From a bacterium (GTDB lineage: Bacteria; Zhuqueibacterota; QNDG01; JAGLOF01): a stretch of DNA of 64,000 nucleotides. A program made the position numbers and the translations under genes. Location of the stretch: positions 121,889 to 185,888 of the forward strand of contig JAFGRY010000010.1 of NCBI GenBank assembly GCA_016934955.1, in the 5' to 3' direction. Below are positions 17,681-27,561 of the stretch, piece after piece. Each line of letters begins with the position of its first letter. Position 1 is the first letter of the stretch. The notes under the pieces are model-generated. The model saw nothing but the letters and a program-made list of their open reading frames with translations, did no database searches and was not told the DNA's origin.

Positions 17681-18187
17681 ATGACGCAAGAAAAACAGAT
17701 CAGACCAGCGCCCATCGAGTACCGGCCCATCGGTATCATTCACAGCCCGTATACCACTATCAGTGACATGCCGATACAGCCCGCCGGCGCGGATGCAATC
17801 CGCGGTACCGTTGAACTGTTCAGCGAATACGCCGCCGGAATCAGCGACCTGGACGGATTCTCTCACATCATCCTGCTCTATCACTTTCACCGTGCCGGAC
17901 CCGGAACGCTGACCGTCATTCCCTTTCTCGACACCGTCGGCCGCGGCGTCTTTGCCACCCGGGCGCCGACCCGTCCCAATGCCATCGGCCTCTCCACGCT
18001 GAGACTGGTCTCGGTCGAAGGGCCGCTGATCACTGTTGAAGGGATCGACATTCTCGACGGAACACCCCTGCTCGATCTGAAGCCCTATATTCCCGAGTTC
18101 GATGCCGTGGCATCAACAAAGCACGGCTGGATAGACACAGTCAGAAAACACGCCCGCTCCCGGCGCTCGGACAGCCGGTTCTCCTGA
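17681..18187 (+). CDS. trmO: tRNA m6t6A37 methyltransferase (TrmO/TsaA family)
   Basis: SAM-dependent enzyme that N-methylates t6A37 in threonine tRNA. 168 residues; family blocks are YRPIGIIHSPY, GFSHIILLYHFH, GVFATRAPTRPNAIGLSTLRL and GIDILDGTPLLDLKPYIP. No clear ribosome site marks the start: the frame is open to an earlier ATG at 17642. I use 17681 because the conserved part begins 13 residues later. It starts an operon with transport genes. Confidence 0.87.
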   Translation: MTQEKQIRPAPIEYRPIGIIHSPYTTISDMPIQPAGADAIRGTVELFSEYAAGISDLDGFSHIILLYHFHRAGPGTLTVIPFLDTVGRGVFATRAPTRPNAIGLSTLRLVSVEGPLITVEGIDILDGTPLLDLKPYIPEFDAVASTKHGWIDTVRKHARSRRSDSRFS

Positions 18188-18235
18188 CCCGGAAATCCGC
18201 AGGCAACAGGAACAAGCTGGAAGGATCTTTTCCGT

Positions 18236-20026
18236 ATGACACCTGACATACTGACCGTTCTCATTATTCTCGGCATTACGGTGATTCTCCTGGTGCTTGA
18301 CGTTTTCAGAATAGACCTGACCGCGCTGCTCTGTATGCTCGCGCTTCGATGGACCGGCATCATCTCCACACCTGAGGCATTGGCGGGATTTTCCAGCAAC
18401 GCCGTCATCGCCATGATGGCGGTAATGATCATGGGCGCCGGCATCGCCTCCACCGGGGTCATGAACACCTTTTCCGAACACATAATCAGGCTTGCCGGAG
18501 CAAGCAAACGGCGCATCATCACCCTGGTGTCGGCGTCAGTCGCCCTTCTATCGGGATTCATGCAGAATGTCGGCGCAGCCGCCCTGTTTCTGCCAGCGGT
18601 GCTGACAATCTCAAAGCGTAAAAGAATTCCCGCTTCCGAGCTGATCATGCCGCTGGGGTTTGCGGCCATTCTGGGTGGCACCCTGACCATGGTGGGTTCG
18701 GGCCCCCTGATTCTTCTGAACGATCTGCTCAGGAACGCCGACCTGGAACCCTTCGGCCTTTTTGCCGTGACGCCGGTAGGTCTGGTGCTGCTTGCCATCG
18801 GCATCGGCTATTTCTTTCTGCTCGGGAAAACGGTTCTGCCGCGCTCCGAACCGGGATCGGCCGGCAGCTCGGTACAGAAAAAACTGATCGACACCTGGCA
18901 CCTTCCCTTTGACATATGTCATTTCAAAATTCCGGCTGACAGCACGCTGATTGATCAGACACCGGAAACATGCGGGCTCTGGGAAACCTACGCGCTCAAC
19001 ATCCTCGCACTCTGTCATGAAGAGACCGTACTCTACGCTCCCTGGCGGCACACGCCCTTTACCGCCGGGCAGGAGCTCGCCCTCCTGGGCGAAGAGGCGG
19101 CTATCAGACGTTTTGTTACTGATTTCAGTCTCAGGTCGATACAAAAGCCGGCCTCGCTGGCCAGGCTCAGTGATCCCATAAACGCCGGGTTTGCCGAAGT
19201 GCTCATTCCTCCCCATTCGCCCCTCATCGGCACAACCATGCGTGACCTGGCCTTCCGGAAAAATTATGCCGTGGAACCGGTACTCTTTTTCAGCGGCAAC
19301 GAAGAGATCAAGGGAGACTTTTCAGACAGGCTATTTAAATCCGGGGACACGATCATCGTACACGGACTCTGGGAACATATTTCCCGGTTGCGGGCAAACG
19401 ACGCGTGCATCGTGCTCACTCCCTTCAGTGTTGTAAAACAGGATCGAAAGAAGGCGATTATCGCGGGCCTCTGTTTCGCCGGCGCCGTCACTCTCACCAT
19501 CGCGGGCTTTCCCATATCCCTGTCGCTCTTTTCAGGCGCGATCGCCATGGTGCTGAGCGGCGTCATCCGCATGGACGAGCTGTATAAAGCGGTGGAATGG
19601 AAGGTGGTGTTTCTCATCGCCGGACTGATCCCGCTGGGGATCGCGATGCAGAAATCGGGCGCCGCCGCCTACCTTGCCGGACTGCTCATGAACCTGGTGC
19701 GGGGAGGGCATCCCGTTCTCATCCTTTTCAGCGTCGCGTGCCTTGCGACCCTGTTTTCGCTGTTCATGTCGAACACGGCGTCAGCCGTCCTCCTCGTTCC
19801 GCTGGTGATCAACATGGCTAAAATCGGCGGGCTCGATCCGCGGCCGCTGGTGCTGCTGGTGGCGGTTTCCGCCGCGAATTCATTCATCCTGCCGACGCAC
19901 CAGGTCAATGCCATGCTGATGACGCCGGGAGGGTATAAAAACAGCGACTATCTCAAAGCCGGAGGCGGCATGACGGTGATCTTTCTGCTGGCGGTCACCG
20001 CCCTGTTTTATATATTGTACGTGTAA
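18236..20026 (+). CDS. SLC13 family permease with central TrkA-C domains
   Basis: Inner-membrane anion permease of 596 residues. Its N-terminal membrane bundle (~1-200) contains GFMQNVGAAALFLPAV. The central soluble part (~210-380) looks like two TrkA-C (RCK_C) domains, for example SPLIGTTMRDLAFRKNYAVEPV. The second bundle (~400-596) has LFSLFMSNTASAVLLVPLV and NSFILPTHQVNAML. This layout is the YfbS/SAC1-like group, often annotated for sulfate or other divalent anions. The sulfur genes downstream make a sulfur oxyanion plausible but unproven. Confidence 0.85.
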   Translation: MTPDILTVLIILGITVILLVLDVFRIDLTALLCMLALRWTGIISTPEALAGFSSNAVIAMMAVMIMGAGIASTGVMNTFSEHIIRLAGASKRRIITLVSASVALLSGFMQNVGAAALFLPAVLTISKRKRIPASELIMPLGFAAILGGTLTMVGSGPLILLNDLLRNADLEPFGLFAVTPVGLVLLAIGIGYFFLLGKTVLPRSEPGSAGSSVQKKLIDTWHLPFDICHFKIPADSTLIDQTPETCGLWETYALNILALCHEETVLYAPWRHTPFTAGQELALLGEEAAIRRFVTDFSLRSIQKPASLARLSDPINAGFAEVLIPPHSPLIGTTMRDLAFRKNYAVEPVLFFSGNEEIKGDFSDRLFKSGDTIIVHGLWEHISRLRANDACIVLTPFSVVKQDRKKAIIAGLCFAGAVTLTIAGFPISLSLFSGAIAMVLSGVIRMDELYKAVEWKVVFLIAGLIPLGIAMQKSGAAAYLAGLLMNLVRGGHPVLILFSVACLATLFSLFMSNTASAVLLVPLVINMAKIGGLDPRPLVLLVAVSAANSFILPTHQVNAMLMTPGGYKNSDYLKAGGGMTVIFLLAVTALFYILYV

Positions 20027-20044
20027 CATATGAGGAGCAGCGGC

Positions 20045-20941
20045 ATGAATCTGCAGACACTACTCGCGTCACTCAAAGACTGGATCTTTCTGCATGGATT
20101 CAAGATCGTGCTGGTAATCATCATCACGATCATCCTCATCAAATCGGCCGCGTTTCTCGCCGACCGGTTTGTCATTGCCATCGGGAAGGGGAACAAGAAA
20201 GCGGATGAGGAGTTCCGCAAACGGGTGGAAACGCTCAGCTCCATCATCAAGCACGTGATCTCGTTCTCCTGTGTGATAACGGCCTTCCTGATCGTGCTTG
20301 ATGAAATCGGCATAGAGATCGGTCCCATCCTCGCGGCGGCGGGCATTCTCGGCCTGGCCGTCGGTTTCGGGGCCCAGAGTCTGGTCAAAGATGTGATCAC
20401 CGGATTTTTCATCTTCCTTGAGGACCAGATCAGGGTCGGTGACGTGGTTGAAATCGCCGGGAAGTCAGGGCTCGTCCAGAAAGTCAACCTGAAAATGACC
20501 GTACTGAGAGACCTCTCCGGCAACGTACACTTTATTCCCAACGGACACATCGATGTCGTCACCAACATGACCAAGGGATATTCCATGTATGTGTTCGAGA
20601 TCGGCGTCTCCTACCGGGAAAATGTGGACGAAGTGATGCAGGTCATGCTGGATGTCGATGAATCGCTGCGCGGCGATCCCGAATTCGGACCCGACATTCT
20701 CCAGCCGCTGGAGATGCTCGGTCTCGACAAGTTTGCCGAATCGGCGCTGGTGATCAAGGCCCGCACCATGACCAGGCCCATCAAACAGTGGCGGGTTGCC
20801 AGGGAATTCAACCGCCGGCTTAAAATACGTTTTGACGAACTCAATATAGAAATTCCTTTTCCCCACATCACGCTCTACGCGGGCAAGGATAAACAGAACC
20901 AGTCCCCGCCGTTCACGATCAGCCGTGAAAACAGGGATTGA
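20045..20941 (+). CDS. Small-conductance mechanosensitive channel (MscS family)
   Basis: 298 residues. Membrane segments are at ~17-40, ~70-90 and the pore helix ILAAAGILGLAVGFGAQSLVKDVITG (~98-123), which shows the Ala/Gly packing pattern of MscS TM3. The beta domain EDQIRVGDVVEI and SGNVHFIPNGHI are present, followed by a C-terminal alpha/beta domain. GAGGAG at 20032-20037 supports the ATG at 20045 rather than the ATG at 20030. It releases solutes on hypo-osmotic shock. Confidence 0.92.
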   Translation: MNLQTLLASLKDWIFLHGFKIVLVIIITIILIKSAAFLADRFVIAIGKGNKKADEEFRKRVETLSSIIKHVISFSCVITAFLIVLDEIGIEIGPILAAAGILGLAVGFGAQSLVKDVITGFFIFLEDQIRVGDVVEIAGKSGLVQKVNLKMTVLRDLSGNVHFIPNGHIDVVTNMTKGYSMYVFEIGVSYRENVDEVMQVMLDVDESLRGDPEFGPDILQPLEMLGLDKFAESALVIKARTMTRPIKQWRVAREFNRRLKIRFDELNIEIPFPHITLYAGKDKQNQSPPFTISRENRD

Positions 20942-20963
20942 GACAAGCGGAACGGAGAACCGG

Positions 20964-22028
20964 ATGGCCAGATTTTTCAGGAAAAGGGACAAAAACCGGG
21001 GAATGCCGCCCGGATCGCTGATCTTCATCGGCAGCCGGAAAGTTGAAGAGATCATTGTCACCATCTTCAACTACGACAATGAAAAAGTGACCATTTTCCC
21101 CCTGGATGACATCAGGGAGGCCGCACCCTACCGCACCTCACCCGAGATCACCTGGATCAACGTGGACGGCATTCACGACCCGGATGTTATCAAGAATCTG
21201 GGAGAGACATTCGATCTGCATCCGCTCCTGCTTGAAGACATCCTCAACACGGGCCAGCGGCCGAAACTGGATGATTTCGACAGTTGTCTCACCATCATCA
21301 CAAAAATGCTGCAATGGGATGAGGGATCAAGAAAGATCATATCCGAACAGGTCAGCATAATCCTTGGCGATACCTGGGTGATCACGCTTCAGGAACAGCC
21401 CGGTGATGTGTTCGATACCGTCAGGGAGAGGATCAATAAAGCGAAAGGGCGGGTGAGAAACTGCGGCGCGGATTATCTTGCCTATGCCCTGCTCGACACG
21501 ATTGTCGACAACTATATCTACATCGTCGAACGAATAGGAGAAAAAGTCGAAGACCTGGAAGTGCTGATCCTCAATAACGGCGGCGGACACATTCCAACCG
21601 CTATTAACGCGCTGAAACAGGAGATCCATTTTCTGCGCAAATCGATACGCCCGGTCCAGGAAGCGATCCTGAAGCTGACCAAGCTTGAAACACCGCTGAT
21701 CGAAGAGACGACCCGCCCTTTTCTCAAGGATCTGCAGGATCATATAACCCACGCATGCGAGGCGGTGGACACCTACAGCGATCTGCTTTCGGACCATTTC
21801 AATACCTATAACTCACTCATAAACAATAGAATGAACGATATAATGCGCGTGCTGACGGTCATTGCAACGATCTTCATCCCCATCACGTTCCTGGCCGGTA
21901 TTTATGGCATGAATTTCGATTATATGCCTGAACTGCGCTGGAAATTCGCCTATTTCATCGTCTGGGGATTGTTTCTTCTGGTCATCGGCGGCATGCTGAG
22001 CTATTTCAAAAAGAAAAAATGGCTGTAA
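20964..22028 (+). CDS. corA: CorA-type magnesium/divalent cation transporter
   Basis: 354 residues. The large cytoplasmic domain includes HPLLLEDILNTGQRPKLDDF. Two C-terminal membrane helices follow, with the signature YGMNFDYMPEL (GMN motif) at the pore entrance and a basic tail KKKKWL. GGAG six bases before the ATG at 20964 defines the start; the frame is open further upstream into mscS. Forms a pentameric Mg2+ channel in the inner membrane. Confidence 0.93.
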   Translation: MARFFRKRDKNRGMPPGSLIFIGSRKVEEIIVTIFNYDNEKVTIFPLDDIREAAPYRTSPEITWINVDGIHDPDVIKNLGETFDLHPLLLEDILNTGQRPKLDDFDSCLTIITKMLQWDEGSRKIISEQVSIILGDTWVITLQEQPGDVFDTVRERINKAKGRVRNCGADYLAYALLDTIVDNYIYIVERIGEKVEDLEVLILNNGGGHIPTAINALKQEIHFLRKSIRPVQEAILKLTKLETPLIEETTRPFLKDLQDHITHACEAVDTYSDLLSDHFNTYNSLINNRMNDIMRVLTVIATIFIPITFLAGIYGMNFDYMPELRWKFAYFIVWGLFLLVIGGMLSYFKKKKWL

Positions 22029-22042
22029 ATAAAGGAGGATTC

Positions 22043-23497
22043 ATGCTTCTCAAACATTACTTTGTTGAAAAAATCGCCCACAGCTCCTATATCCTCGCGG
22101 GAAAAAAAAGCTGTGCGGTCATCGACCCGCGCCGTGACGTTGACCTGTACATCAACGAAGCCAGAAACCTTGGCGTGGAAATCACTCACATTCTCGAAAC
22201 GCACCTGCACGCCGACTTCGTTTCGGGGCACATGGATCTGGCGGCTCGAACCGGGGCGAAGATCTACGCGCCCAAATCGGGCAGATGCGCATTCGACCAT
22301 GTGCCGCTGAGTGAAGGCGATACCGTCACTCTCGAGGATATGGTCCTCTCCGTTCTGGAAACACCGGGACATACGCCGGAGCATATCGTCTACGTGGTTA
22401 CCGACACATCCCGGGGTGACAGTCCCATCGGTGTCTTTGTCGGCGACACCATGTTCGTGGGGGATGTGGGCAGGCCCGACCTCTTCCCGGACATCGCCGA
22501 AGAGCTTGCGGGCAAACTCTACCACAGCCTCCATGAGAAACTCCTGAAGCTGCCGGACTACTGTGAAGTCTACCCGGCGCACGGCGCAGGCTCTCTCTGC
22601 GGCAGGGCCATGGGAGCGAAATGGCGCACGACCATCGGCTATGAGCGCAGATACAACGGGGCCCTTCAGATCGAAAGCAAAAAGGCGTTCATCTCCTCGC
22701 TCACCTCGAACATGCCTCCGGCGCCGGACCATTTCAGCCGCTGCAGCGACATCAACCGAAAAGGTCCTGCGCTGATATCGAGTCTGCCTCACCTGCGAGA
22801 ACTGACCCCGGCAGCCTTTAAAAAAGCGATTGCTGATTCCGGTATCATTGTGCTCGATACACGCAGCTATGATTCCTTCGGCAGCCATCATGTCCCCGGC
22901 TCCTGGCACGTTGATTTCGGCGGCAATTTCCCCACTTTCAGCGGTTGGGTGCTGCCGGTGGGAAAAGAGGTGCTCATGGTCTCGAGCTCATACGAGGAGG
23001 CGCTGCAGGCGAACATCTGGCTTCAGCGGGTCGGAGTCGACAGGGTAACCGGATATCTCGACGGCGGCATGTCTGCCTGGGCCGTTGCCGGCTTCGCCAC
23101 CAGCGAGATCAATCAGATATCCGCGGAAGAGCTCCATGATATGGTCACCGGATCTTCCAATATTGTCTTACTCGATGTTCGTGCACCCGCGGAATACGCC
23201 GACAATCATATCGAGGGCGCGATCAACATTCCCGCGCCCGGCCTGCGGATACGTCACAAAGAACTCGACAAACGAAAACCGACGGTCCTGATCTGCAGCA
23301 CCGGAAACCGTTCGAGTCTCGGCGCCAGCATTCTCGGGCAGCACGGGTTTTCGGAGCTCTACAATGTCGCGGGAGGAATGACCGGTTACAGCGCCGCCGG
23401 CTATACCAAGCGCTGCCGCGTGTGTGAAAATCCCCACGGAAGCCGCTACTTTTCCAAATATCTTGACACCGGCGAAGACTGGAAACGGGAGGAATAA
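22043..23497 (+). CDS. CstB-like persulfide dioxygenase-rhodanese fusion
   Basis: 484 residues. The metallo-beta-lactamase domain (~1-240) has the iron-site motif ETHLHADFVSGH (H54, H56, D58). The first rhodanese domain (~255-355) has no catalytic Cys (its loop reads VSSSYEEA). The second (~365-465) has the active loop CSTGNRS. This order, with an inactive middle domain, matches the CstB-type enzymes that oxidise persulfides and form thiosulfate. AAAGGAGG fixes the start. The two following YeeE/YedE genes fit a sulfide-detoxification role. Confidence 0.88.
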   Translation: MLLKHYFVEKIAHSSYILAGKKSCAVIDPRRDVDLYINEARNLGVEITHILETHLHADFVSGHMDLAARTGAKIYAPKSGRCAFDHVPLSEGDTVTLEDMVLSVLETPGHTPEHIVYVVTDTSRGDSPIGVFVGDTMFVGDVGRPDLFPDIAEELAGKLYHSLHEKLLKLPDYCEVYPAHGAGSLCGRAMGAKWRTTIGYERRYNGALQIESKKAFISSLTSNMPPAPDHFSRCSDINRKGPALISSLPHLRELTPAAFKKAIADSGIIVLDTRSYDSFGSHHVPGSWHVDFGGNFPTFSGWVLPVGKEVLMVSSSYEEALQANIWLQRVGVDRVTGYLDGGMSAWAVAGFATSEINQISAEELHDMVTGSSNIVLLDVRAPAEYADNHIEGAINIPAPGLRIRHKELDKRKPTVLICSTGNRSSLGASILGQHGFSELYNVAGGMTGYSAAGYTKRCRVCENPHGSRYFSKYLDTGEDWKREE

Positions 23498-23499
23498 CT

Positions 23500-24018
23500 A
23501 TGGAACTGTTACAGGAAACACGCTGGTCGCCGTACCTCGTCGGCGCCGGCATCGGCATTCTCAGCTGGTTCACGTTTTTACTGTCGAAAAAACCGATCGG
23601 CTGTTCAACGGCCTTTGCCCGCACCAGCGGCATGATTGCGAAGCTGTTCGGCAGGCGCAACGTGGAAACCAGCCTCTACTACCAGGAGGTGCCACCGGTG
23701 ATCGACTGGGAATGGATGCTCGTGGTTGGTATCATTATCGGATCCCTGATCAGCGCTCTGCTCTCCGGCGATTTCCACTGGCAGTGGGTGCCTGAGCGAT
23801 GGGCAGCCGCCTTTGGCACGGCGCCTGTTCCCCGGGTGATCGTCGCCCTGATCGGGGGCATATTCCTGGGATTCGGCGCCCGCTGGACCGGAGGCTGCAC
23901 CAGCGGCCATGGCATCAGCGGTACGCTGCAGCTTGCGGTGTCGAGCTGGATATCGGCGATCTGTTTCTTTATCGGAGGTATCGCCGCTGCCTTTTTCATC
24001 TTTCATGTCATTGCCTAG
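23500..24018 (+). CDS. YeeE/YedE family transporter, N-terminal half protein
   Basis: 172 residues with about four membrane segments. It carries the conserved cysteine motifs KKPIGCSTAFARTSG and GARWTGGCTSGHGISG. Family members move thiosulfate or related sulfur species across the inner membrane by relaying on such cysteines. Here the protein is split: the partner half is the next gene, 12 bases downstream. It begins two bases after the CstB-like gene. Confidence 0.88.
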   Translation: MELLQETRWSPYLVGAGIGILSWFTFLLSKKPIGCSTAFARTSGMIAKLFGRRNVETSLYYQEVPPVIDWEWMLVVGIIIGSLISALLSGDFHWQWVPERWAAAFGTAPVPRVIVALIGGIFLGFGARWTGGCTSGHGISGTLQLAVSSWISAICFFIGGIAAAFFIFHVIA

Positions 24019-24030
24019 GAGGGAGCGGAA

Positions 24031-24600
24031 ATGAATCCACACACTGCATCCGGCAAAAACGGCACCAATCGCGGCCAGCTGATAGCGGGCCTTGTATTCG
24101 GCATTATTTTTGGATTTCTCCTGCAGAAGGGCGGCGCCACAAAATATGACGTAATCATCGGTCAGCTGCTGCTGCAGGACAACACCGTGGTGAAAATTAT
24201 GCTCTCGGCGGTTGTCACCGGCATGATCGGCGTCTTTCTCCTGAAGAATATGGGCTGGACAAAACTGACCATAAAACCGGGCTCCGTGGGAATGAGCGTC
24301 ATCGGCGGACTGCTCTTCGGCATCGGATTCGCCGTGCTGGGATACTGTCCGGGCACCATTGCGGGAGCGGTGGGCAACGGCTATCTCGATGCATCCGTCG
24401 GAGGACTCATCGGCATCATCGCCGGAGCGGGTCTGTTCGCCGCCCTCTACCCGAGACTGAAAGGCGGCATCCTGAAAAAGGGTGATTTCGGCACAAAAAC
24501 ACTCCCGGAGGTGTTGAGAGTGCCTGACTGGGCGGTCGTTGCTCCGGCAGTGATTCTGATTCTGGCCCTGCTCTACTGGCTGGAATCGGCCGGTGTCTGA
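24031..24600 (+). CDS. YeeE/YedE family transporter, C-terminal half protein
   Basis: 189 residues with about five membrane segments. GLVFGIIFGFLLQKGGATKYD and the cysteine motif GIGFAVLGYCPGTIAGAVG are diagnostic. It pairs with the preceding gene to form a two-chain sulfur transporter. GGAGGGAGCGG precedes the ATG. Confidence 0.88.
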   Translation: MNPHTASGKNGTNRGQLIAGLVFGIIFGFLLQKGGATKYDVIIGQLLLQDNTVVKIMLSAVVTGMIGVFLLKNMGWTKLTIKPGSVGMSVIGGLLFGIGFAVLGYCPGTIAGAVGNGYLDASVGGLIGIIAGAGLFAALYPRLKGGILKKGDFGTKTLPEVLRVPDWAVVAPAVILILALLYWLESAGV

Positions 24601-24624
24601 AAAAAGCTGTTTGCCGGAGGCGTT

Positions 24625-24966
24625 ATGAAAGCAGCGCTGCACATCGTTTCAATGGGTATCGGGATAGCCGGGGCAGCGATCATTATTTGGGGAGTCATTC
24701 TGATCACTCTGCGTCTGATCCGCCTTGAATTCAAACGGTTCAGGCGGAAATCCATTTATGCCGAACGGGAGTCGCTTCGTCATCAGCTCGGCTCTTACCT
24801 GCTGCTCGGCATGGAATTTCTTATAGCCGCAGACATTATCGGTACGGTTTCCCATCCGACACTGCAGGACATGGCCGTCCTGGGCAGTATTGTGATTATC
24901 AGAACGGTGATCAGTTACTTTCTCGAACGTGAGGTCGCTGAGTTTTCCCCGCGGGATCCAGAGTGA
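24625..24966 (+). CDS. DUF1622 family membrane protein
   Basis: 113 residues. The first helix (~9-30) is followed by a basic linker (RLIRLEFKRFRRK) and the DUF1622-like block LGSYLLLGMEFLIAADII, then IVIIRTVISYFLEREV. Function unknown. Last gene before the terminator at 25065-25094, so it is the tail of the trmO to YeeE operon. Confidence 0.8.
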   Translation: MKAALHIVSMGIGIAGAAIIIWGVILITLRLIRLEFKRFRRKSIYAERESLRHQLGSYLLLGMEFLIAADIIGTVSHPTLQDMAVLGSIVIIRTVISYFLEREVAEFSPRDPE

Positions 24967-25064
24967 CTGCGGCATCATCGAAATGCCGGCGTGGAGATTC
25001 CGTCCTGAACTGAGTCCATCTCCGACGGCCGCGGTACGCGGGCTGTGTCATTAAAGGACCGTTA

Positions 25065-25094
25065 CCGCGTCAGGCGCCGCTGACCGGTTTTTTT
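25065..25094 (+). terminator. Intrinsic terminator of the trmO-DUF1622 operon
   Basis: Stem CCG(C)GTCAG / CTGACCGG with one bulged base and loop GCGCCG (25065-25087), followed by seven T (25088-25094). Confidence 0.72.
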
Positions 25095-25233
25095 ACTGGG
25101 ATTCTTCTCAGCATTTATCTATATTACGCTAAGGACAAGAGCAGGACCAGGAATCGGTTCTTACCCGATGCCTGCGGCAGCCATTATTTCCGTGTATGCC
25201 GTGATGCATCTCCATAGTATCTTGGCAGTACGT

Positions 25234-27555
25234 ATGAGACCGAAAAACAGGCTATTCCTGGCATTGTTGATTGCAGCTGTTCCTGTTCTTCACCTCAAGG
25301 CGCAGCAGCCCCGCCCGGGTCTGCGCGGCGACACACTTCGAGTCGCTTCAGAACCGGACTATCCGCCCTTCTGCATCATCAACGAAGCCGGGGAACCGGA
25401 CGGATTCTCGGTGGAGCTGTTCAGAGAGGCCGCGGCGGCAATGGGGCTGCGGGCGGTGTTTACAAGCGGTCCCTGGCATCAGCTCATGCAGGATCTTGCG
25501 GACGGCAGCATAGACGCCCTTCCCCTTGTCGGCCGCTCTCCCGAGAGGGAGGAAATCTTTGACTTCACCTTCCCCTACCATACCATGCGCGGTGCCGTGT
25601 TCATGCGTACAGGAGAGGCGGAGATCGACAGTCTCGACCGGCTGGCCGGCAAAGAAATTATCGTGATGCAGGGAGACAATGCCCACGAATACGTGCTGCG
25701 GGCCGGCATTTCAGATCGCATTTTTACTACCGACACCTACGAAACGGCCTTCCGGCAGCTTTCAGCAGGGCGACACGACGTCGTGATCGCGCAGCGGCTC
25801 ATGGGCCTGAGCCTCCTGAACAGACTGCACATCGACAACATCATCGCCCTGGATATTCCGCTGCCTGATTTCAATCAGGATTTCAGTTTTGCCGTCACAA
25901 AGGGAAATGCGAAACTGCTCAGCCTGCTCAATGAAGGGCTCTCGATCATTATCGCCGACGGCACCTATGACCGGCTGCACAAAAAATGGTGGGCGCCTGA
26001 CTCCGATTACGGGATGTCTTCGCGGGAGAAGGCGCGTATCATCCTGCCCATCGCCCTGGGAATGCTGGTCATTCTCTCGCTGCTCACATTTTTCTTTTTC
26101 AGAAAAATCGTGCGCAAAAGAACACGCGCCCTCTTAAAAGAGGTGTCGGAACGTCGGCGGGTGGAGCGGGCGCTGAGAGAGAGCGACACCAATTTCAGAC
26201 TCTTCATCAATTCCAGCGCCGACTGTCTGTTTCTCAAGGATACTGCGCTCCGCTATGTCATTTCAAATGAGGCGAACACCAGGTTCATCGCCCCGGGGCA
26301 GGCTGATATCATGGGAAAGCGTGACGAGGATCTGCTGCCCCCGGAGATCGCCGGCAAATTCAGGGACACGGACCTGGCGGCGATCAAGCGCAGGGAACCG
26401 GTTACCAACACCATTCAAGTGGGTGAGAACATCTACGAAACCAGGAAGATTCCTGTCCTGATGTACAACAGGGTCGTCGGTGTCGCCGGCATCATTCGGG
26501 ACATCACCGAGCAGCAGAACGCTGAAAAGGCGCTTGCGGAAAGCGAAGAGCGGCTCGATCTCGCTCTGCGCGGGGCAGACCTGGGGCTCTGGGACTGGAA
26601 TATCCCCACCGGGAGCGTCGTATTCAATGAACGCTGGGCCGAAATGCTCGGCTATTCCTTGGATGAAATCGATCCGCACGTCAGCAGCTGGGAGAAATTG
26701 ATCCACCCCGAGGACAGCGCCCGCGTACAGGAAGAACTCGGCGAGCATCTCGCCGGGAAAACCCCGATCTATGAAACCGAACATCGTATGCGGAAGAAAT
26801 CGGGTGAATGGTGCTGGATTCTCGACAAGGGGAAAGTGCTCGAACGGGACGCCGGGGGTAATCCGGTGCGTGCGGTCGGCACCCATATGGATATTACCGA
26901 GCGCAAAACCGCCGAAACGAAGATCCGGGCCCTGCTGAGGGAAAAGGAAATCCTGTTGCGGGAGGTGCACCACCGTATTAAAAACAATATGGGTTCCATC
27001 GAAGGGCTGCTTAAAATCCACGCCCGCAGCAGCGACAATCCCGAAGTCCGTTCGGCGCTTCAGGACGCGGAAAGCCGGTTGAAAAGCATGCGTGTGCTCT
27101 ACGATAAACTGGCAGGTTCCGACTCGTTCAGGGAGATCTCGATCAAACCCTACCTGACCAATCTCATCGACGAAATAATCGCTATATTCCCCGGCGGCCA
27201 GGATATCACGTTCAGCAGGCAGATCGAGGATTTCGATATCCCGGCAGACATCTATTTTCCACTGGGTATCATTATCAATGAGCTATGCACGAACAGCATT
27301 AAATACGCCTTCACCAAAGGGCAGGGTGAGAAGCGTATCACCCTGACCGCCACATTCAACAGATCTAAAGTGAAAATCATTTTTCAGGACAATGGAAAGG
27401 GGTTCCCGGAATCATTTATTCCCGGGGAGCACGCGGGACTGGGCCTGGAACTGATAGAAATGCTGACCGAACAGATTGACGGCACCATTGCCTTTTCCAC
27501 TGAAGCAGGCGCCGTGATTACGCTTGAATTTCCCGTCAGCGCCCCCAAAACGTAA
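25234..27555 (+). CDS. Sensor histidine kinase with periplasmic solute-binding domain and two PAS domains
   Basis: 773 residues from the ATG that opens a signal peptide (RLFLALLIAAVPVLHLKAQ); ATGs at 25168 and 25204 are in frame, and none has a clear ribosome site. Domains in order: SBP_bac_3 (~35-260; LRVASEPDYPPFCIINEAGE), membrane helix (~270-290), PAS with PAC (~315-430), a second PAS-PAC (~440-570), a HisKA_2-type dimerisation region with the phosphate-accepting His in LLREVHHRIKNNM, and an ATPase domain (INELCTNSIKYAF; DNGKGF; GLGLELI). It probably senses a small ligand such as an amino acid. No response regulator is adjacent. Confidence 0.87.
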   Translation: MRPKNRLFLALLIAAVPVLHLKAQQPRPGLRGDTLRVASEPDYPPFCIINEAGEPDGFSVELFREAAAAMGLRAVFTSGPWHQLMQDLADGSIDALPLVGRSPEREEIFDFTFPYHTMRGAVFMRTGEAEIDSLDRLAGKEIIVMQGDNAHEYVLRAGISDRIFTTDTYETAFRQLSAGRHDVVIAQRLMGLSLLNRLHIDNIIALDIPLPDFNQDFSFAVTKGNAKLLSLLNEGLSIIIADGTYDRLHKKWWAPDSDYGMSSREKARIILPIALGMLVILSLLTFFFFRKIVRKRTRALLKEVSERRRVERALRESDTNFRLFINSSADCLFLKDTALRYVISNEANTRFIAPGQADIMGKRDEDLLPPEIAGKFRDTDLAAIKRREPVTNTIQVGENIYETRKIPVLMYNRVVGVAGIIRDITEQQNAEKALAESEERLDLALRGADLGLWDWNIPTGSVVFNERWAEMLGYSLDEIDPHVSSWEKLIHPEDSARVQEELGEHLAGKTPIYETEHRMRKKSGEWCWILDKGKVLERDAGGNPVRAVGTHMDITERKTAETKIRALLREKEILLREVHHRIKNNMGSIEGLLKIHARSSDNPEVRSALQDAESRLKSMRVLYDKLAGSDSFREISIKPYLTNLIDEIIAIFPGGQDITFSRQIEDFDIPADIYFPLGIIINELCTNSIKYAFTKGQGEKRITLTATFNRSKVKIIFQDNGKGFPESFIPGEHAGLGLELIEMLTEQIDGTIAFSTEAGAVITLEFPVSAPKT

Positions 27556-27561
27556 AGAAAT

